Below are positions 34,320 through 45,847 of a DNA stretch of 64,000 nt, in pieces. How positions within the stretch are numbered: the first letter of the stretch is position 1; each line of letters begins with the position of its first letter. The stretch is taken from positions 7,502,001 through 7,566,000 of the forward strand of contig JBANAY010000004.1 in assembly GCA_037952775.1 (NCBI GenBank). The letters are read 5' to 3'. The stretch comes from Clonostachys chloroleuca (Eukaryota; Ascomycota; Sordariomycetes; Hypocreales; Bionectriaceae). The notes beneath the pieces were generated by a model. It was not told the DNA's origin, did not search any database, and saw only the letters and a program-made list of their open reading frames with translations. The position numbers were made by a program, and so were the translations under genes.

Positions 34320-36464
34320 CTACAAATTCGCCGTTGGGCCACAGCAAGAAGCTTTGCTCTCCTCATGAAGCGTCGACCTGTTAAAACTCTGATTGCTAGC
34401 AGGGACATCAAGAGCAGGGTTCTTCGTGAAGAAACCATCAGGCTTCAGCATAACACTGATACGCTCAGCAGGCATGACAGGAAAGTCTTCAGGGCGTGGA
34501 TTGTGAGTGAGACCGAACGTGTGCCAGAGCACGATATCCGTGTTCTCAGTGTCATCGCCACGAGCAGCCCAGACGGACAGACCAGTGTCACTACGGCTCT
34601 GGTTGGTAAATTCACCAGCCGCATAGAGCTCATCGTCCTTATAGCGGGTGACCCAGACGGCGTGCTCGCTGAAGACAGCTCGCTTACGGGCAAAGGAGTC
34701 AGCGCTCATAAGAAGCATCTGGCTGGGAGCCGCATGGAGCTTATAAGCAATCGGCTTGAGCGAGATGGGGTTGATTTTGCCATCGTTGCGAATTTTGAAA
34801 GTGCGGTTTCTCTCCACGCTGAGGTCAGCAAAACCTGCCTGCTTGACGATGGTCTTTTCGGTGGTATAGCCCATGCCGTAAGTATTAAGCTCGTCAACAG
34901 GAATCGGGACACTGTCTTCATAGAACACCGTGTTGTTGTGCCCATCGATGGCAGGATCGATTCGGAGAGAAAACACATGTTGGTGATAAGCAGCCATCAC
35001 ACCAGGGCCAACAATAGTTCCCCAAGGAACCGTAGTGCCGTCATTGTCGATTGGCATGGTGGAGAGAATGCCAGTAGCACGGACCTCGTGCTCAATGTTA
35101 CCAGCCTGATCAAAGATCCATGCGAGAACATATTCGTAGTTGGAGACTGTGCAGATCATTTGCAGCACGAGCTCACGGTTGCGTACAACTGTGGCCTCGT
35201 TGTTACGGTAGTTGCTGTGCTTATGCTGTAGCCCGTTATCCTGCTCATGCATGCAGATAACATTTTTCAGCAGAACAGGATTACCGCGGGAATCACACCT
35301 GTACCCGTCAAAGTACTTGATGTGGCCCAGGCAGTCGCATCCCAGAGCGAGTTGGTTGGCGGTAATGCCGAAACCGACATCACCGGCATCGAAAGCTTGC
35401 TTACGGTGGTAGGGCTTTCGGGGGTCTAGGGGAATATCACCCGGTTAGCGAAAAGGGTATCTTAATAGAGTCTGAGGCCAGAGCGACATATTCAGGAATA
35501 GACGCTTACCTCCGTAGGGGACAGTCATCTCAGACATAGATAGACGGTAGAAGGTTTGACGGCCATCGAAGGTGGCATTGTAGATGATAAGACCATCACG
35601 GTTGTTGAATCCGACGCGGAACTTCCACTTTTGCCAGCTAACCTCCTGGCCCTCAGCACTAAATGAGGGGCCCTCGGGCTGGCGCACGATATAAGGCTTC
35701 AGGTCGGTACGTGTTGGCTCATCCAACAAGTCGTGAGCGTACTGCACGCACTTGACTGGCTTCCAGGGCTGAGTTGGCTGGGTCTTGGCGTCCTTGCCGG
35801 TAGGAAGATAGTCGATGCGTACAAGCTCCTTGGTGACCTGATCAAATACAGGGGAGAAAGTGCAGGGAAGAGAGTAGTGGTTAGATTGGGGATGATCGAC
35901 TTCGATAATATACATGTAGCACTGAGCGAGACGACGAGTTTCGGTGGCACTGTCAGTACCGTAGATCCAAGGGTCATTGCAAACAGTGTAGCCAGCCGGA
36001 AGCTGCATCTTCTCGATTTCAGCAAGCACGGCCGGGTGTTTCATGCATGCTTCTTCAATCTCGATGAGTTCATCTACATCGGCAGGACCCTGTGTCCGAG
36101 TTAGTTTGGATTGTTCCAATCAGCTGGCTCATTGGGGCACAGAGGATATTACCTGGACATCCTTGGGGAGTTCCTTGATGTAGACGGGGCGCCTAGTCTC
36201 GACATTGAGAACAGCTTTGAAGAAGCCCAGTGTATCCAGACGGTGGAAGTAGGAGAAGAGCAGTCGAGCAGGCTTAGTAGGGAGGGGCTGGCCGAGGCGC
36301 TCAGCCTCAAGGTAAGGAACAACATCCTTCTTGATAGGCTCAAGGACGTCGATACGTTTAAATCGCAGAGCAACTCCAGGGAAGGCCTTCCTGAGAATGG
36401 CAGCTCCTAGCTGGATCTCTCCAGGCGTCAGAGTGTCGAAGGGGTGGAGCTGGGAGGCGCTCAT
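34320..36464 (-). CDS. Copper amine oxidase (primary-amine oxidase)
   Basis: Oxidatively deaminates a primary amine to an aldehyde, ammonia and hydrogen peroxide using copper and topaquinone. Predicted 665 residues, normal for fungal enzymes, from minus-strand exons 36464-36153, 36089-35510 and 35425-34320. The cofactor precursor is the first tyrosine of SNYEY. The catalytic aspartate region is AFDAGDVGFG. Copper ligands are the HQH of AAYHQHVF and the histidine of FGLTHNPRPEDFPVMP, the family's C-terminal signature. The C-terminus ends CCGPTANL with no obvious peroxisomal signal. It faces a Zn2Cys6 regulator gene upstream on the same strand and, further right, a flavin monoamine oxidase. Substrate preference is not visible. 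Confidence 0.92.
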
Positions 36465-37533
36465 TTTCGCTGATGACTTGGAACTACACCTTGCTCAAAT
36501 TCAAGACGACTGAGACGCTGGTTCTAAGATGAAGTGAAATCTTTCAGGATAATGAGAAGTTTGATTGAGCGAAAGAAGGCGGGAATCTGCTGGTATATAT
36601 TTCAAGCCCTTTAGAAGAAGAGCAACCCATCGTCTAGAAACAATCCATTCCTTGCCTCTTGTCGTGAAGTTGTAGCCACAGAAAGTCAAGACACAGCAGC
36701 TCTTGCACATCGATAGCGCGAGTCCTGCCAATTTGAGGTATGCAAGGAGGGGCCGATCTGGATCTGGTAAATCTCACCCGTTTGCGGGGCGAGCTGGTCA
36801 GTCTGAGACCAAGATGATACGCACTGGCCGGAGTACAGTTCAATATCTGCCAAGCGATAGAACTTGCTGAAAGAGGTTAAGCCAGCTCGATCGCTAGATT
36901 TTCTCCACCACTCGCTTGGGCCTACCCCCTTCTTCCCCCATCTCCATCATCCAATACCTCCTCCTGACTCGGTAGGATAGAGTTAAGGCTAGAATCAGCC
37001 AAAGCAACCCCATATGAAGAGATTCACGACAAGAACATCCCAAAGGGGAAACAGTCACGCCTCTGATTCAAGGGAGAGGCCCAGCCATTTGCCACAACTA
37101 CCTTGCCAGACCATTGGCCAACATTGGTCGGACTTGCGCCTCTGGAAAGAAAGGGCCACATGGGGTATTCATCAGACGAGATGCGCCTAGAGCAGTAGAG
37201 TCGGGGGAAATACTGAACAAGGCCTTGATGGTGATCATGATCCGAGCGTCACATAGAATAATACCGATGTAAGCATGGATGTTTGTAGGTAATAACAAAA
37301 TGAGAAGTCGACGGAAATCTTTCGTATTTTACGAGAGATTATGATCAGAAATCAAATCGAAGCCTCGAGATGCGAATGCAGAGATTCATGAAGCTCGGTC
37401 AACTATGAGAAAGCTGACGCCCGGTATTGGGTAGACCAGCAGCGACGGAATTGGGGAGGGAGATAGCTACATAATGAGAGACAAGGATCAACGCCAGAAT
37501 TCTTTCTCCTATCTGCCTATTTCAGGTTACTAG
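36465..37533. other. Intergenic, no gene recognised
   Basis: Promoter region of the amine oxidase and 3' flank of the next regulator. No coding frame with domain support. Confidence 0.5.
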
Positions 37534-39555
37534 TTAACATAAAATCAGTTCCCAACCCGTGTCTCTCATCGTATTCCACCAAACCTGCGACTTCGCCCCT
37601 CTGTCTCGCTGCCAGATCATCATGAGCGCTTCATTCGCACTGGCAATGTGGCCGAGTCCGAAACTACGCTGAATAAGAAAAAGCTTCTCTAGCACAAGAT
37701 ACTTTCTATGTTCATCCTCAACCTCACACCCGGCGAGAAAGAATGCAAGTGCTAGTCCAGCAAATTCACAGTGTTGGGCGATTGGGACCTCAGCAAGCAT
37801 CTCAAGGCATCCATCCAAAGCCTGTGACTTGGTATATGGTATCTGGAATCGTAGAGCGTCTCTCTCGGCCTCTCCGAATTTGCATAATTCGATTCCTCGC
37901 TCGACAACTGAGTGGAGGAAGACGAAGGCGGCGTATCTGGTGCGTTGCGCGACGTAGAGCAATCTACTAATTTGCGATACGGTGGTGCCATCTGACAAAC
38001 ACTGTACTTCGGGTTCAATAATTGAAGTACCCAAGGAAGAGATACTGTTCGGTAGAATAGGAGTTAGCAAAATCTCTTCAATTCTAGTAGAAGGGCGAGG
38101 CGGATATAGGGAACGTCTCCCTAGCCTAAACGTACATTCGCGCCTCTGCTTCTGCGAAATCTGTGTAGGTGACGGCTTCTTGAGACTCTAGCCGACTGGC
38201 TAGTCGAGCAATATCATGGCAGGTCTTTAGAAGGTGGTGTGCGCATCCTGAGTATGCATCAAGAGACAAGGCAGAGGTCGCCATAACATCTAAGCCACTG
38301 GTCTCTTGGCCGTTTGTAGCCTTGTCGAGGTGACAGATGTCTGCAATCATGCGATGGTATCGCAAACTAGAATAGAATTCCGAGGTTAGCATGGCTTTCG
38401 AGCTTGGAGCAAAGCATGGAAGATGGCGAGGGCGAGCACTTACAAGCTCGCAACATATTGAGCACACTCGACTTCCAAATTCTGAATGCCGCCTTTTTTC
38501 TGTATCAATAACTCGAGGCCATCAAGATGGTCTCTCCAGTGTGCCGAGCTTCCCTTGATGATCTCGTACTTGCAAAGCAACAAGGATGTAATAACAGAGG
38601 CATCATCCCATGACGAGCATTGAGAATCGAGCTGGACTGCCCGTCTGCCAACTGTAGACTGAAGCCAGTTGACAGACTTGACATAGAATCTGGTGGCTAC
38701 AATGTTCTGATCGACACGAGTCTCCGGGTCGGACCGTTGAGCCTGGTGACAGGCAGCAACCGCGCAAACACCGTAAAGCACACCTGGACAGTCCAGAGCT
38801 CTAGGTAGAATGAGTCGTCTAAGTGGGTTAAAGACTCCAGAGTCTACATTCAGCAATTGCGTAGCTGCTTGCTCATCCAGATACTGTAGATAGTAGAAGT
38901 CTTGATCTGTGATGTTGGGAAAGGCGCTTAGTGTTGGTAACAAAAGGGTCGCGTCAATGATAGCGTTGCTCATTTCCACATCTCCTGAGGATGAGTCCTC
39001 TTCCAGAGAGCAGAAGTCTAGTGACTCCTCTTGTGGAGGAGTACATTCGTCTTGTTCCTCAAGTGTAGGTACATTACATGTAATATCATCATTGCTGTAG
39101 TTCTTGTCTGCTGGGCCTTCTCTCGTTACAAGCGCATTCGAAGAACTTGATTCAGCCAGCAGTGCCTCTGCTTCTGTTGTGGCAAGCTGATATGGACCAT
39201 GTCCAGGATGGCCCAGATTTTTATTCAATGTCGGAGGGTCAGCAACGAGATGGACCCAAGAAACTTTTTGCTGGGGGTTGACCTTGCCGGAGGGAGAGGG
39301 ACGTGTTAGTTCTGATGCAGTGTCCCTCGGGGTAGGATCGGCCGCAGTTGTGCTGGGTCTTCCTTTTGCCTTGGAGCGAGGTTCTGTGATCCTTCGGTAA
39401 CCCCACGGGGATTGATTAATGAAGACCTGCTGGTAACCTTCGCATTGGATCCCACGCTTCTCACAACTGTTGCAAGCCGGCTGCGCCCGATCACATTTCT
39501 TGCGCCTACGCTTGCAGGTAATGCATCCGGTACGACTCCAATTGGGAGGAGCCAT
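37534..39555 (-). CDS. Zn2Cys6 transcription factor, candidate regulator of the amine oxidase region
   Basis: About 628 residues. Minus-strand exons 39555-38444 and 38366-38132, then a last exon from about 38073 to 37534. The zinc cluster is TGCITCKRRRKKCDRAQPAC, CNSCEKRGIQCEGY near the N-terminus, followed by WGYRRITEPRSK and a long acidic, Ser-rich linker. The C-terminal part (LLPTLSAFPNITDQDFYYLQY, then LDGLELLIQKKGG) is typical of the second fungal regulatory domain. The junction near 38131 is uncertain. It needs either a 58-base intron with weak sites (GTTTAG to GAAGAG) or a one-base frame change, since the sequence between also reads open in the adjoining frame. Its place between the copper amine oxidase and the RidA/SDR/MAO genes suggests a local regulator (inference). 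Confidence 0.8.
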
Positions 39556-40050
39556 GGTTGAATCTGCGCCTGTATCTGACCAGCTGAGATGAGGGTTGCG
39601 GAACGAAAAAAGGAAGAGTTGCGACAGAGCGGCCCTAAAGATATCATGTTGGGCCCATGCTATTACGAGGCCCAAGGGAGGATCAGCGAGTCACCATAGA
39701 TAGCGGCGGCTATTTAATCCCGAATGAGGATAAGTCTACATCTCCACAGATGAACCCGAAGGCTTGGATGTGGGGAAAGAGGAACCTTGATATCTCCAAG
39801 GTTGCATCAGATCTCCCTTGTGGACCTCCTTCAGAACAACCCCCAACAAGGTAAGAGTTGCACCCGATTCACTGCACGTAGGCTTTGACGCTTGTTTAAA
39901 AAAGGAGACAAGGCATGCTTGCTGACTCTAGCTTATCCACTGCTCCTCTATTGCCCTTAGCCTGTTAGCGGCTACTACTCCATACAAGTGCGAGGGGAAA
40001 TTCCTAACGTGGATGGTAATCTTTCCTGGATTCTCTACTATGATAGACTA
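39556..40050. other. Intergenic, no gene recognised
   Basis: Short spacer upstream of the regulator gene. Nothing recognised. Confidence 0.45.
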
Positions 40051-40467
40051 CTATTCCTCGAGAATAGCCTCGGCACGGAGTTCAATGCGCATTCCCTCCA
40101 AGCCCAAGTGGTTAACGCCGAACGCCATGAAAACTGCCTGCTGGCCTGGGGCCACCTCCTGCCAAATCTTCATCAAAATATCTTCTTCTTTCATATCAAT
40201 CATCAAAACGGTAAACTTGTGCACTGCCTTGATGCCCTTCTTCACACCAGCGTTCTTCAACGCGGCGTCCACAGTGTTGAAAGCGGCGCGGAACTGAGCT
40301 TCGACAGATGAGGTTACGACCTTGCCAGTCTCGAGGTCTAGGCCAGGCTCGCCGGATGTGATGATGATCTTGGAGTTGGCGGGGAGAACGACCGCGTGTG
40401 CAATGCCGTTGTCGCTGAACATGGTGCCAGCAGGACCAGGAAGAGACGAGAATCGGGGTGTTGACAT
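40051..40467 (-). CDS. RidA/YjgF/YER057c/UK114-family protein
   Basis: Single-exon protein of 138 residues, the usual family length. Classic RidA hydrolyses reactive enamine/imine intermediates to ketones and ammonia. Visible family features are HAVVLPANSKIIITSG near the N-terminus (the trimer beta strand), GLDLETGKVV, and the helix AQFRAAFNTVDAALKNAG. Near the C-terminus the usual catalytic arginine position (A-R-x-x-V in RidA) reads GQQAVF, so the key arginine seems to be glutamine here. That points to one of the Rid subfamilies with a different or unproven activity. It sits beside an SDR and a monoamine oxidase gene; imine chemistry would fit that setting. Confidence 0.82.
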   Translation of the reverse strand: MSTPRFSSLPGPAGTMFSDNGIAHAVVLPANSKIIITSGEPGLDLETGKVVTSSVEAQFRAAFNTVDAALKNAGVKKGIKAVHKFTVLMIDMKEEDILMKIWQEVAPGQQAVFMAFGVNHLGLEGMRIELRAEAILEE

Positions 40468-41074
40468 GTTTGCGGCTATAAGTTAATAGGTCAGCGTAGA
40501 ATCAAAAGAATAGCCGGAACGATTTAATAATTAGATGTGGGTAAATAGGCCAGCTTACATGGAATACCGGTTGATGTTTAAGACTGCTTGCTGCAACGGT
40601 TCCTCAACGTGGGAGAGGGTATTTATGTATGTTGACTGGAGTACCCTTCAAAGAACATGCTTAATTAGCCTGCTTCCTCCAGTAAGATCTCGATTTGTGT
40701 TAAGGGAGATATCTTCGGGCCAATTTCCCACGTACCGCAATATGTTTAGGCAGAATGAGGCTACACATTTGGGTTTGGAATGAAACCATCAGCTTGACCT
40801 CCCCTGTTCGGAGAGAGAAATCAGGCCCTCGGCGTCGTAACTAATGCCGAATCAATAATATTAAATTATGTCGGTTTCACTCCCGTAGTCATTCAACAGT
40901 AGCTACAACCGAGATATTACAGGGCTGAGGGCGTCACAGCAATGTAGCATTATATAAGCTTGACTAGGTCTTGAACACGTCACTTCTGGCCCATCTTAAT
41001 AGCTTAAATCTAAATAGGCATCAAGTTCAACAGCAATTAATCAGGATCGTCTCAAATCTCTGTTTGATTTCGGT
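40468..41074. other. Intergenic, no gene recognised
   Basis: Spacer between the RidA-like and SDR genes, both on the minus strand. No gene recognised. Confidence 0.45.
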
Positions 41075-42070
41075 CTAGGCGACCGTGTATCCACCATCTA
41101 TCACAATGTGACCCCCTGTCATGAAGCTTGATGCGTCGGATGCGCAGAAAACGTAGGCCTGGGACGCAGGTGTTAGTAAAATCCGTGCAGTCTTCTGGGA
41201 CCTTCTAGCTGAGCTCATGTTGGCGACCTACTCCCTTTAACTCATAAGGCTGGCCGAATCTGCGGTTGGGCGTCTCGGCAAGCCATTGGCGCTTCCATTC
41301 CTCCGGATCGTACTGTACCATCTCTGTTGCGATGTAACCGGGGCTGATGCAGTTGATTCTACAGTAGTCAATCCACTCAATAGATAGACTCTTGGCCAGA
41401 TGGAGAAGCCCAGCCTTGGAGGCATTGTACTGTGTTGACGGTAATCAGCGGCTCACATCGCGCGCGTAATGGGCAGGAGTTCTCTTACAACCGACTGGTT
41501 CTGAGGGCGGTTCACGATCACAGCACTGATGGAGGTTGTGAAGATGATGTTTCCAAAGCCTTGCTTCTTAAATTCCTTTGCGGCAGCCTGGGCACTGTAA
41601 AAAGCACCGTCCAAGTTCACGGCCAGCTGCTCGCGGTATTTGGCGGGAGTCGAGTCGATAACATCAAAGCAGTCAGAGATACCCGCGTTAATCACAGTGA
41701 CATCCAGGCGCCCAAAGTCCTTGACTACTTTAGCCACCAGGTCGTCGTTGGCAGCTGGGTCAGACACGTCTGCTTGGTAGCCAATGGCCTTGACACCGTG
41801 CTTCTCCCTTAGTTCGGCCGCAGCCTCATTTCCAGCCTTGCTAGATGATCGGTATGCGATGGCCACGTTAGCTCCAGCCTCGGCCATGCCACGTGAAACT
41901 TCGAGGCCAATTCCACGGGAGCCTCCTACACCATATGCAGACAGGTTGGCGATCTCGGTCTTTAGATGAGCCAAGGTAGGGATGGGGTACTGACCTGTGA
42001 CAAGGACAGTCCTGCCTTTGAGGCTCAAGGCTTCCAGGACTGGCTTGTTCTCCGGGGCTTCAAGAGACAT
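41075..42070 (-). CDS. Short-chain dehydrogenase/reductase (SDR)
   Basis: NAD(P)-dependent oxidoreductase of about 264 residues, a classical SDR. Minus-strand exons 42070-41995, 41925-41489, 41429-41232 and 41158-41075. The nucleotide site VTGGSRGIGLEV is created by splicing the first intron. INAGIS follows, the catalytic serine region is FTTSIS, and the catalytic YNASK comes at the start of the third exon. The end (MTGGHIVIDGGYTVA) is the standard C-terminal signature. It resembles sorbose reductase-like and other fungal polyol/ketone SDRs. It is divergent from the monoamine oxidase gene across 805 bases and may be co-regulated with it. Confidence 0.88.
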
Positions 42071-42875
42071 CTTTGGATGTCGGAGTGATGCCAGAGCCAA
42101 AGAAGAGAGAGAATGGCTATATGGATGATGATGATGATGGGTGAGAGTTCGAGGATAAAGGTCGAAACGACAATTAAAGATGCTAGACTCGACGGAAGGA
42201 TAATGAAGACACTTGAGCAACTGAATTTTTTACTTCGAGGTCTTGGAGTGGAAGTGAGAAGGGAGCGACGTCATAAGACAATCAGCTTCTAGGGTTATAA
42301 CTATGGATGAAGAAGAAACAGCACATAGCTAGGACGAACAAGGCGAGCGTAGGGGGTGGTCGGAGAAGGGGCCGATCGGAATCTTGCGAGCCAGCTCAAG
42401 ACACTTACTTGATGCGGTTCTAAATAGCCGCCGGTGGGGACAGTAAGATCTAGATCCACATTACTACTTGTGGACTTCACGATTCTTCCTTGCCCTCGCG
42501 TCCCGAATTCAGTAGCAGATCGCGCTCGTTTCTCCTCGTTTCTCCTCATCTCCCCCTTGCTATACTTATCTTCTTATTAACCGCGACATTTACCCAGTTC
42601 TGCCGGATGCCACGGATGTTATAATATCACACCACTTCTCCACCCCACGAGATCTAACTCCGTGGCTTAAGAGACAGGGGGTTGTAGCTTCGGGTCGATG
42701 GTTGAGGCGGACGGTTTCACCGACAAAGAGCTCCAGACATAAATATCTAGATCCTCTGTGAAATATAGGTAGTGTAGTGATCAGCCAAGCTTGAAGACTT
42801 TAACGTTGAATCAAACGGGGCGGACTAACTTTGAAAACGTCACCAAAATTGCCTGCCCACTCATCGGAACCCATC
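42071..42875. promoter_or_regulatory. Shared upstream region of the SDR and monoamine oxidase genes
   Basis: A divergent intergenic region. At 42712-42722 it holds CGG-N5-CCG (and overlapping it CGG-N9-CCG from 42708), an inverted CGG arrangement of the type bound by Zn2Cys6 dimers. A short GAT-repeat microsatellite lies near 42121-42140, inside the SDR leader. Regulatory use is inferred from spacing and composition only. Confidence 0.35.
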
Positions 42876-44607
42876 ATGTCTGGCATCACCTCCGAGTCTC
42901 ACATCTGGACCCCCGAGAAAGGCCTACAAAGCGGTGGCTACATTTCAGAGGGGGTTATTTCGCCGCCTCGCCAGGTGAAGACAGCCCAGGACCATGTCTA
43001 TGATGTAGTCGTCATAGGAGCTGGATATGCTGGCCTAATTGCTGCTCGAGACCTAGTCAATGCCGGTAAGTTGAATATCTTCCATGACAGCTCTCGATTG
43101 AAGCTTTTTCTGGGAATTCCACTGACAATTAATATACGCAGGCCGCTCAGTTCTCGTCGTGGAGGGCCGGGACCGTGTTGGTGGCCGAACCTACACTATC
43201 AAGCACGAGGGCTTCAATTATGAGATGGGCGGTACTTGGGTTCACCACACCCAGCCGTATACTTATCGCGAGCTCATGCGCTACGATCTTCATACCAAGT
43301 TGATTAAGACGCGCGATGACACGCAAGCCAACAACTACTTCAGCATCAACGTCCCAGGTAACCACAGAGCTATCGTGCAGGATTGGCCAAGGGGGCGGTG
43401 GCTAATACGAATGATTCATAGGCTCCAAGCGCGATATCTCTAACGAGCTCTCTAGCGAGATTATTGGGAAAGTCTGGAGGCTGTTCGTGGACATTGATGG
43501 CCAGGAGGGCCGCACCGTCTGCCCTCTTCCCCATGCTCAACTTGAAAACCCTTTCATCAATCGCAAGGACGTCGAGAAGTGGGATTCTATTTCTTGCTGG
43601 GACCGTTTCGAGGCCATCAAAGGTCAGCTCAACACCGAGGAGCAGGGTGTTCTCAAGGCCCTCCTACTTTCCATTACCGGCGGCAAGCCCGATCTCAAGA
43701 ACTCGGGCTTCTGGGACATGATCCGCAGCCACGCGATCAATGGCCACACCTATGACATGATGGACCCCATTTGGCTGTTGTACAAGCTCCGCGACGGTCA
43801 ATCCCACTTTGCCCGCCTCATGTTCGAGGAGGCTGTTGAGCTTGGCCTTGAGTACACCTTTCGCACCCACATTGAGGCCATCAAGCAGGTCAACGAGGGC
43901 CCGACCCTTGTTCGCGCTCGCGATGGACGTGTCTTCCGCGGTCGCAAGATCATCTGCACTGCTCCCCTCAATACCCTCAATTCCATCCAGTTCGACCCTC
44001 CTCTGTCTCGCCTGCGGCAGGAGGCTGCCAACCAGGGCCACATTAACTTCATGACCAAAGCCCACGCCGTCGTCAAGGGTTCTGGCTACGCCTCGTGGAA
44101 CGGGCTCGCCTATCCCAACGAGCTGTCAGCCGCTTACGGTGATGGTCTCCTACCAAATGGGGACACTCACCTGGTCTCCTTTGGTGCTGACTACCGAGAT
44201 GAGTTCGTTCTCGAAGAGCAGCCTGAACGCCTCGTCGCCGCCTTCAAGAAATTCGCCCCCTTTGATGTCAAATCAGTGGTGAGTAAACCTACATGACGAA
44301 TCATGAAACAGATAAACAGGCATATTTGACTGATTCCAATTTCTTCTTTTAGGTCTTTCACAACTGGAACACTGACCCTTACACGCAGGGCGGCCCCAAC
44401 TTCATGCCCCCCAACTTTACCACTAAATACATGGACGCGCTGCAGAGGCGCCAGGGGAACATCTTCTTCGCCAACGCTGACTGGGCTAATGCCTGGCGTA
44501 ACTTCATCGATGGTGCGCTGGAGCAGGGTGCACTGAACGCCCACCATGTCATTGCTGAGCTTCGCAAGGAGGACAAAGAGGCCCAGCCCAGCCGAGCTTC
44601 GCTGTAA
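42876..44607 (+). CDS. Flavin monoamine oxidase (MAO-N-like)
   Basis: FAD-dependent amine oxidase of about 505 residues. Exons fit 42876-43065, 43142-43357, 43422-44278 and 44353-44607, total divisible by three. The dinucleotide site is VVVIGAGYAGLIAARDL, then VVEGRDRVGGRTYT and the MGGTWVHHTQPYTYRE segment, as in Aspergillus MAO-N. The C-terminal FAD-contact region reads FFANADWANAWRNFIDGAL, where the family usually has FAGTE-T-x-W-G-x-MDGA, so the match is recognisable but altered. The protein ends RASL; the peroxisomal ARL of MAO-N is absent. Expected reaction: a primary or secondary amine to an imine, then an aldehyde. It is the second amine oxidase gene within 9 kb. Confidence 0.88.
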
Positions 44608-44771
44608 ATTAAATACGAAGATTAATACCACACAAAGAAATCTTCTAGAACTTTTAAGTGACCCTCAAGGATAGAGAGTTATTATAAATAGTCCGCATCA
44701 TTGTTACATATAGGTCTCAGTCTAATTTAAAAGATAGGCCCAAGGCTTGAAATGCTAAGACTCTGTCAGGG

Positions 44772-45053
44772 CTATTCCTCCATCACAGTTGCATTATAGC
44801 CGTTGGCAACATCTCTGATCTCTTGGATAAGACATTCTCTAGCCAATGTTTCGTTTGCTCCAGAGCTAGGATCCTGGCATCTTCTTCTTAGCTCTGCCTC
44901 AAACCTCTCAGCCTCAGCCTTCGCTTTAGAATTATCCGCATCCAGTCTGTTTACAATACTGATGTATGCTTGAAACCCAGCACTAATCGCGGTTACGCCC
45001 AAAGTTACAACAGCAATCCATTCGTGCTGAATAACCTTAAGGGTCTCTGACAT
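44772..45053 (-). CDS. Small hypothetical protein with one membrane helix
   Basis: Single-exon 93-residue frame starting at an ATG at 45053. It has a hydrophobic stretch (VVTLGVTAISAGFQAYISIV, about residues 14-33) and then a charged, alanine-rich helix (SKAKAEAERFEAELRRR) that could form a coiled coil. I do not recognise a family. It lies next to a decayed tandem-repeat tract, so it may be a chance or fast-evolving gene. Confidence 0.4.
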   Translation of the reverse strand: MSETLKVIQHEWIAVVTLGVTAISAGFQAYISIVNRLDADNSKAKAEAERFEAELRRRCQDPSSGANETLARECLIQEIRDVANGYNATVMEE

Positions 45054-45315
45054 TTTCACTGTCTAAACATCAAACACAATTTTGGTTAGCGTTTTGCTTT
45101 AGTGATTATTAGATCTGACAATTAGTGGCTTACAATGGAATGGAAAAAGTCGAGTGTGAATGAATACTGTAGTAATAGAAAAGAGTGAAGTAACTTGTTA
45201 GGGAGGAAGTTCTCTGGCTTGCTTCAAACTTTGGCCTAGGACTGCTGATTCACAGGAATTTATATTAAGATAGATGCACTTTTCTGCTTGAACTATCTTA
45301 ATTCATTGCTTTAGC

Positions 45316-45570
45316 TCTGTCAGCTCAGGCATTGATACAGATGTCCTATCCTGTACTTTAACTATCACTCTTTTGCCTCATTGGCGCCCGCTTTGGCCAT
45401 GTCAGCTTACGCATCGGAGCAGTCCTATTCTGCACTTCAATTGTCGCTGTCTGACTTCCATGTCGGCTTAGGTATTGATACAGATGCCCTATCCTGCACT
45501 TTGGCCATCGCTCTCTTCCTTCGTTAGCGCCTGCATTGGAAATAGTAGCTCAGATATTGACATAAATTTC
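45316..45570. repeat. Diverged tandem repeats, three to four units
   Basis: Units of roughly 75-90 bases begin near 45316, 45399, 45459 and 45545. The first and third share gtcagctcaggcattgatac versus gtcggcttaggtattgatac, followed by cagatg-ccctatcctg-acttt. The second is shorter and more diverged, and the last is only partial. Most differences are C/T or G/A exchanges. The tract lies in an AT-rich gap. Confidence 0.55.
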
Positions 45571-45847
45571 GATCCGGGCAGCAAGAGGCCAAACTAAATA
45601 GCACATTAGATAAGTATATCTACTCACAATAACGTAATCCATTGGTAAGTCGGCCACTCCCTTGTCGCATGTAGGAGGGTTATTTTTCTTAAGAAAACAT
45701 CTAGCTTAATTTTATTCTAAAAACTACAATTCTTTCTATTTAGTTTTTAAGGACTTTTTATTGAATTTCTTTTTAGAAGTGGAGGCAAAGAACTTAAGCT
45801 CACAATTTGCCTATCTATGTAGATATATTTCAATATTGAGCAATAAC

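Noticed and set aside
34365..35231. A 288-codon frame antisense to the copper amine oxidase
   Set aside because: It is the complement of a conserved enzyme exon with all catalytic motifs on the other strand; its composition is what codon bias of the real gene produces.
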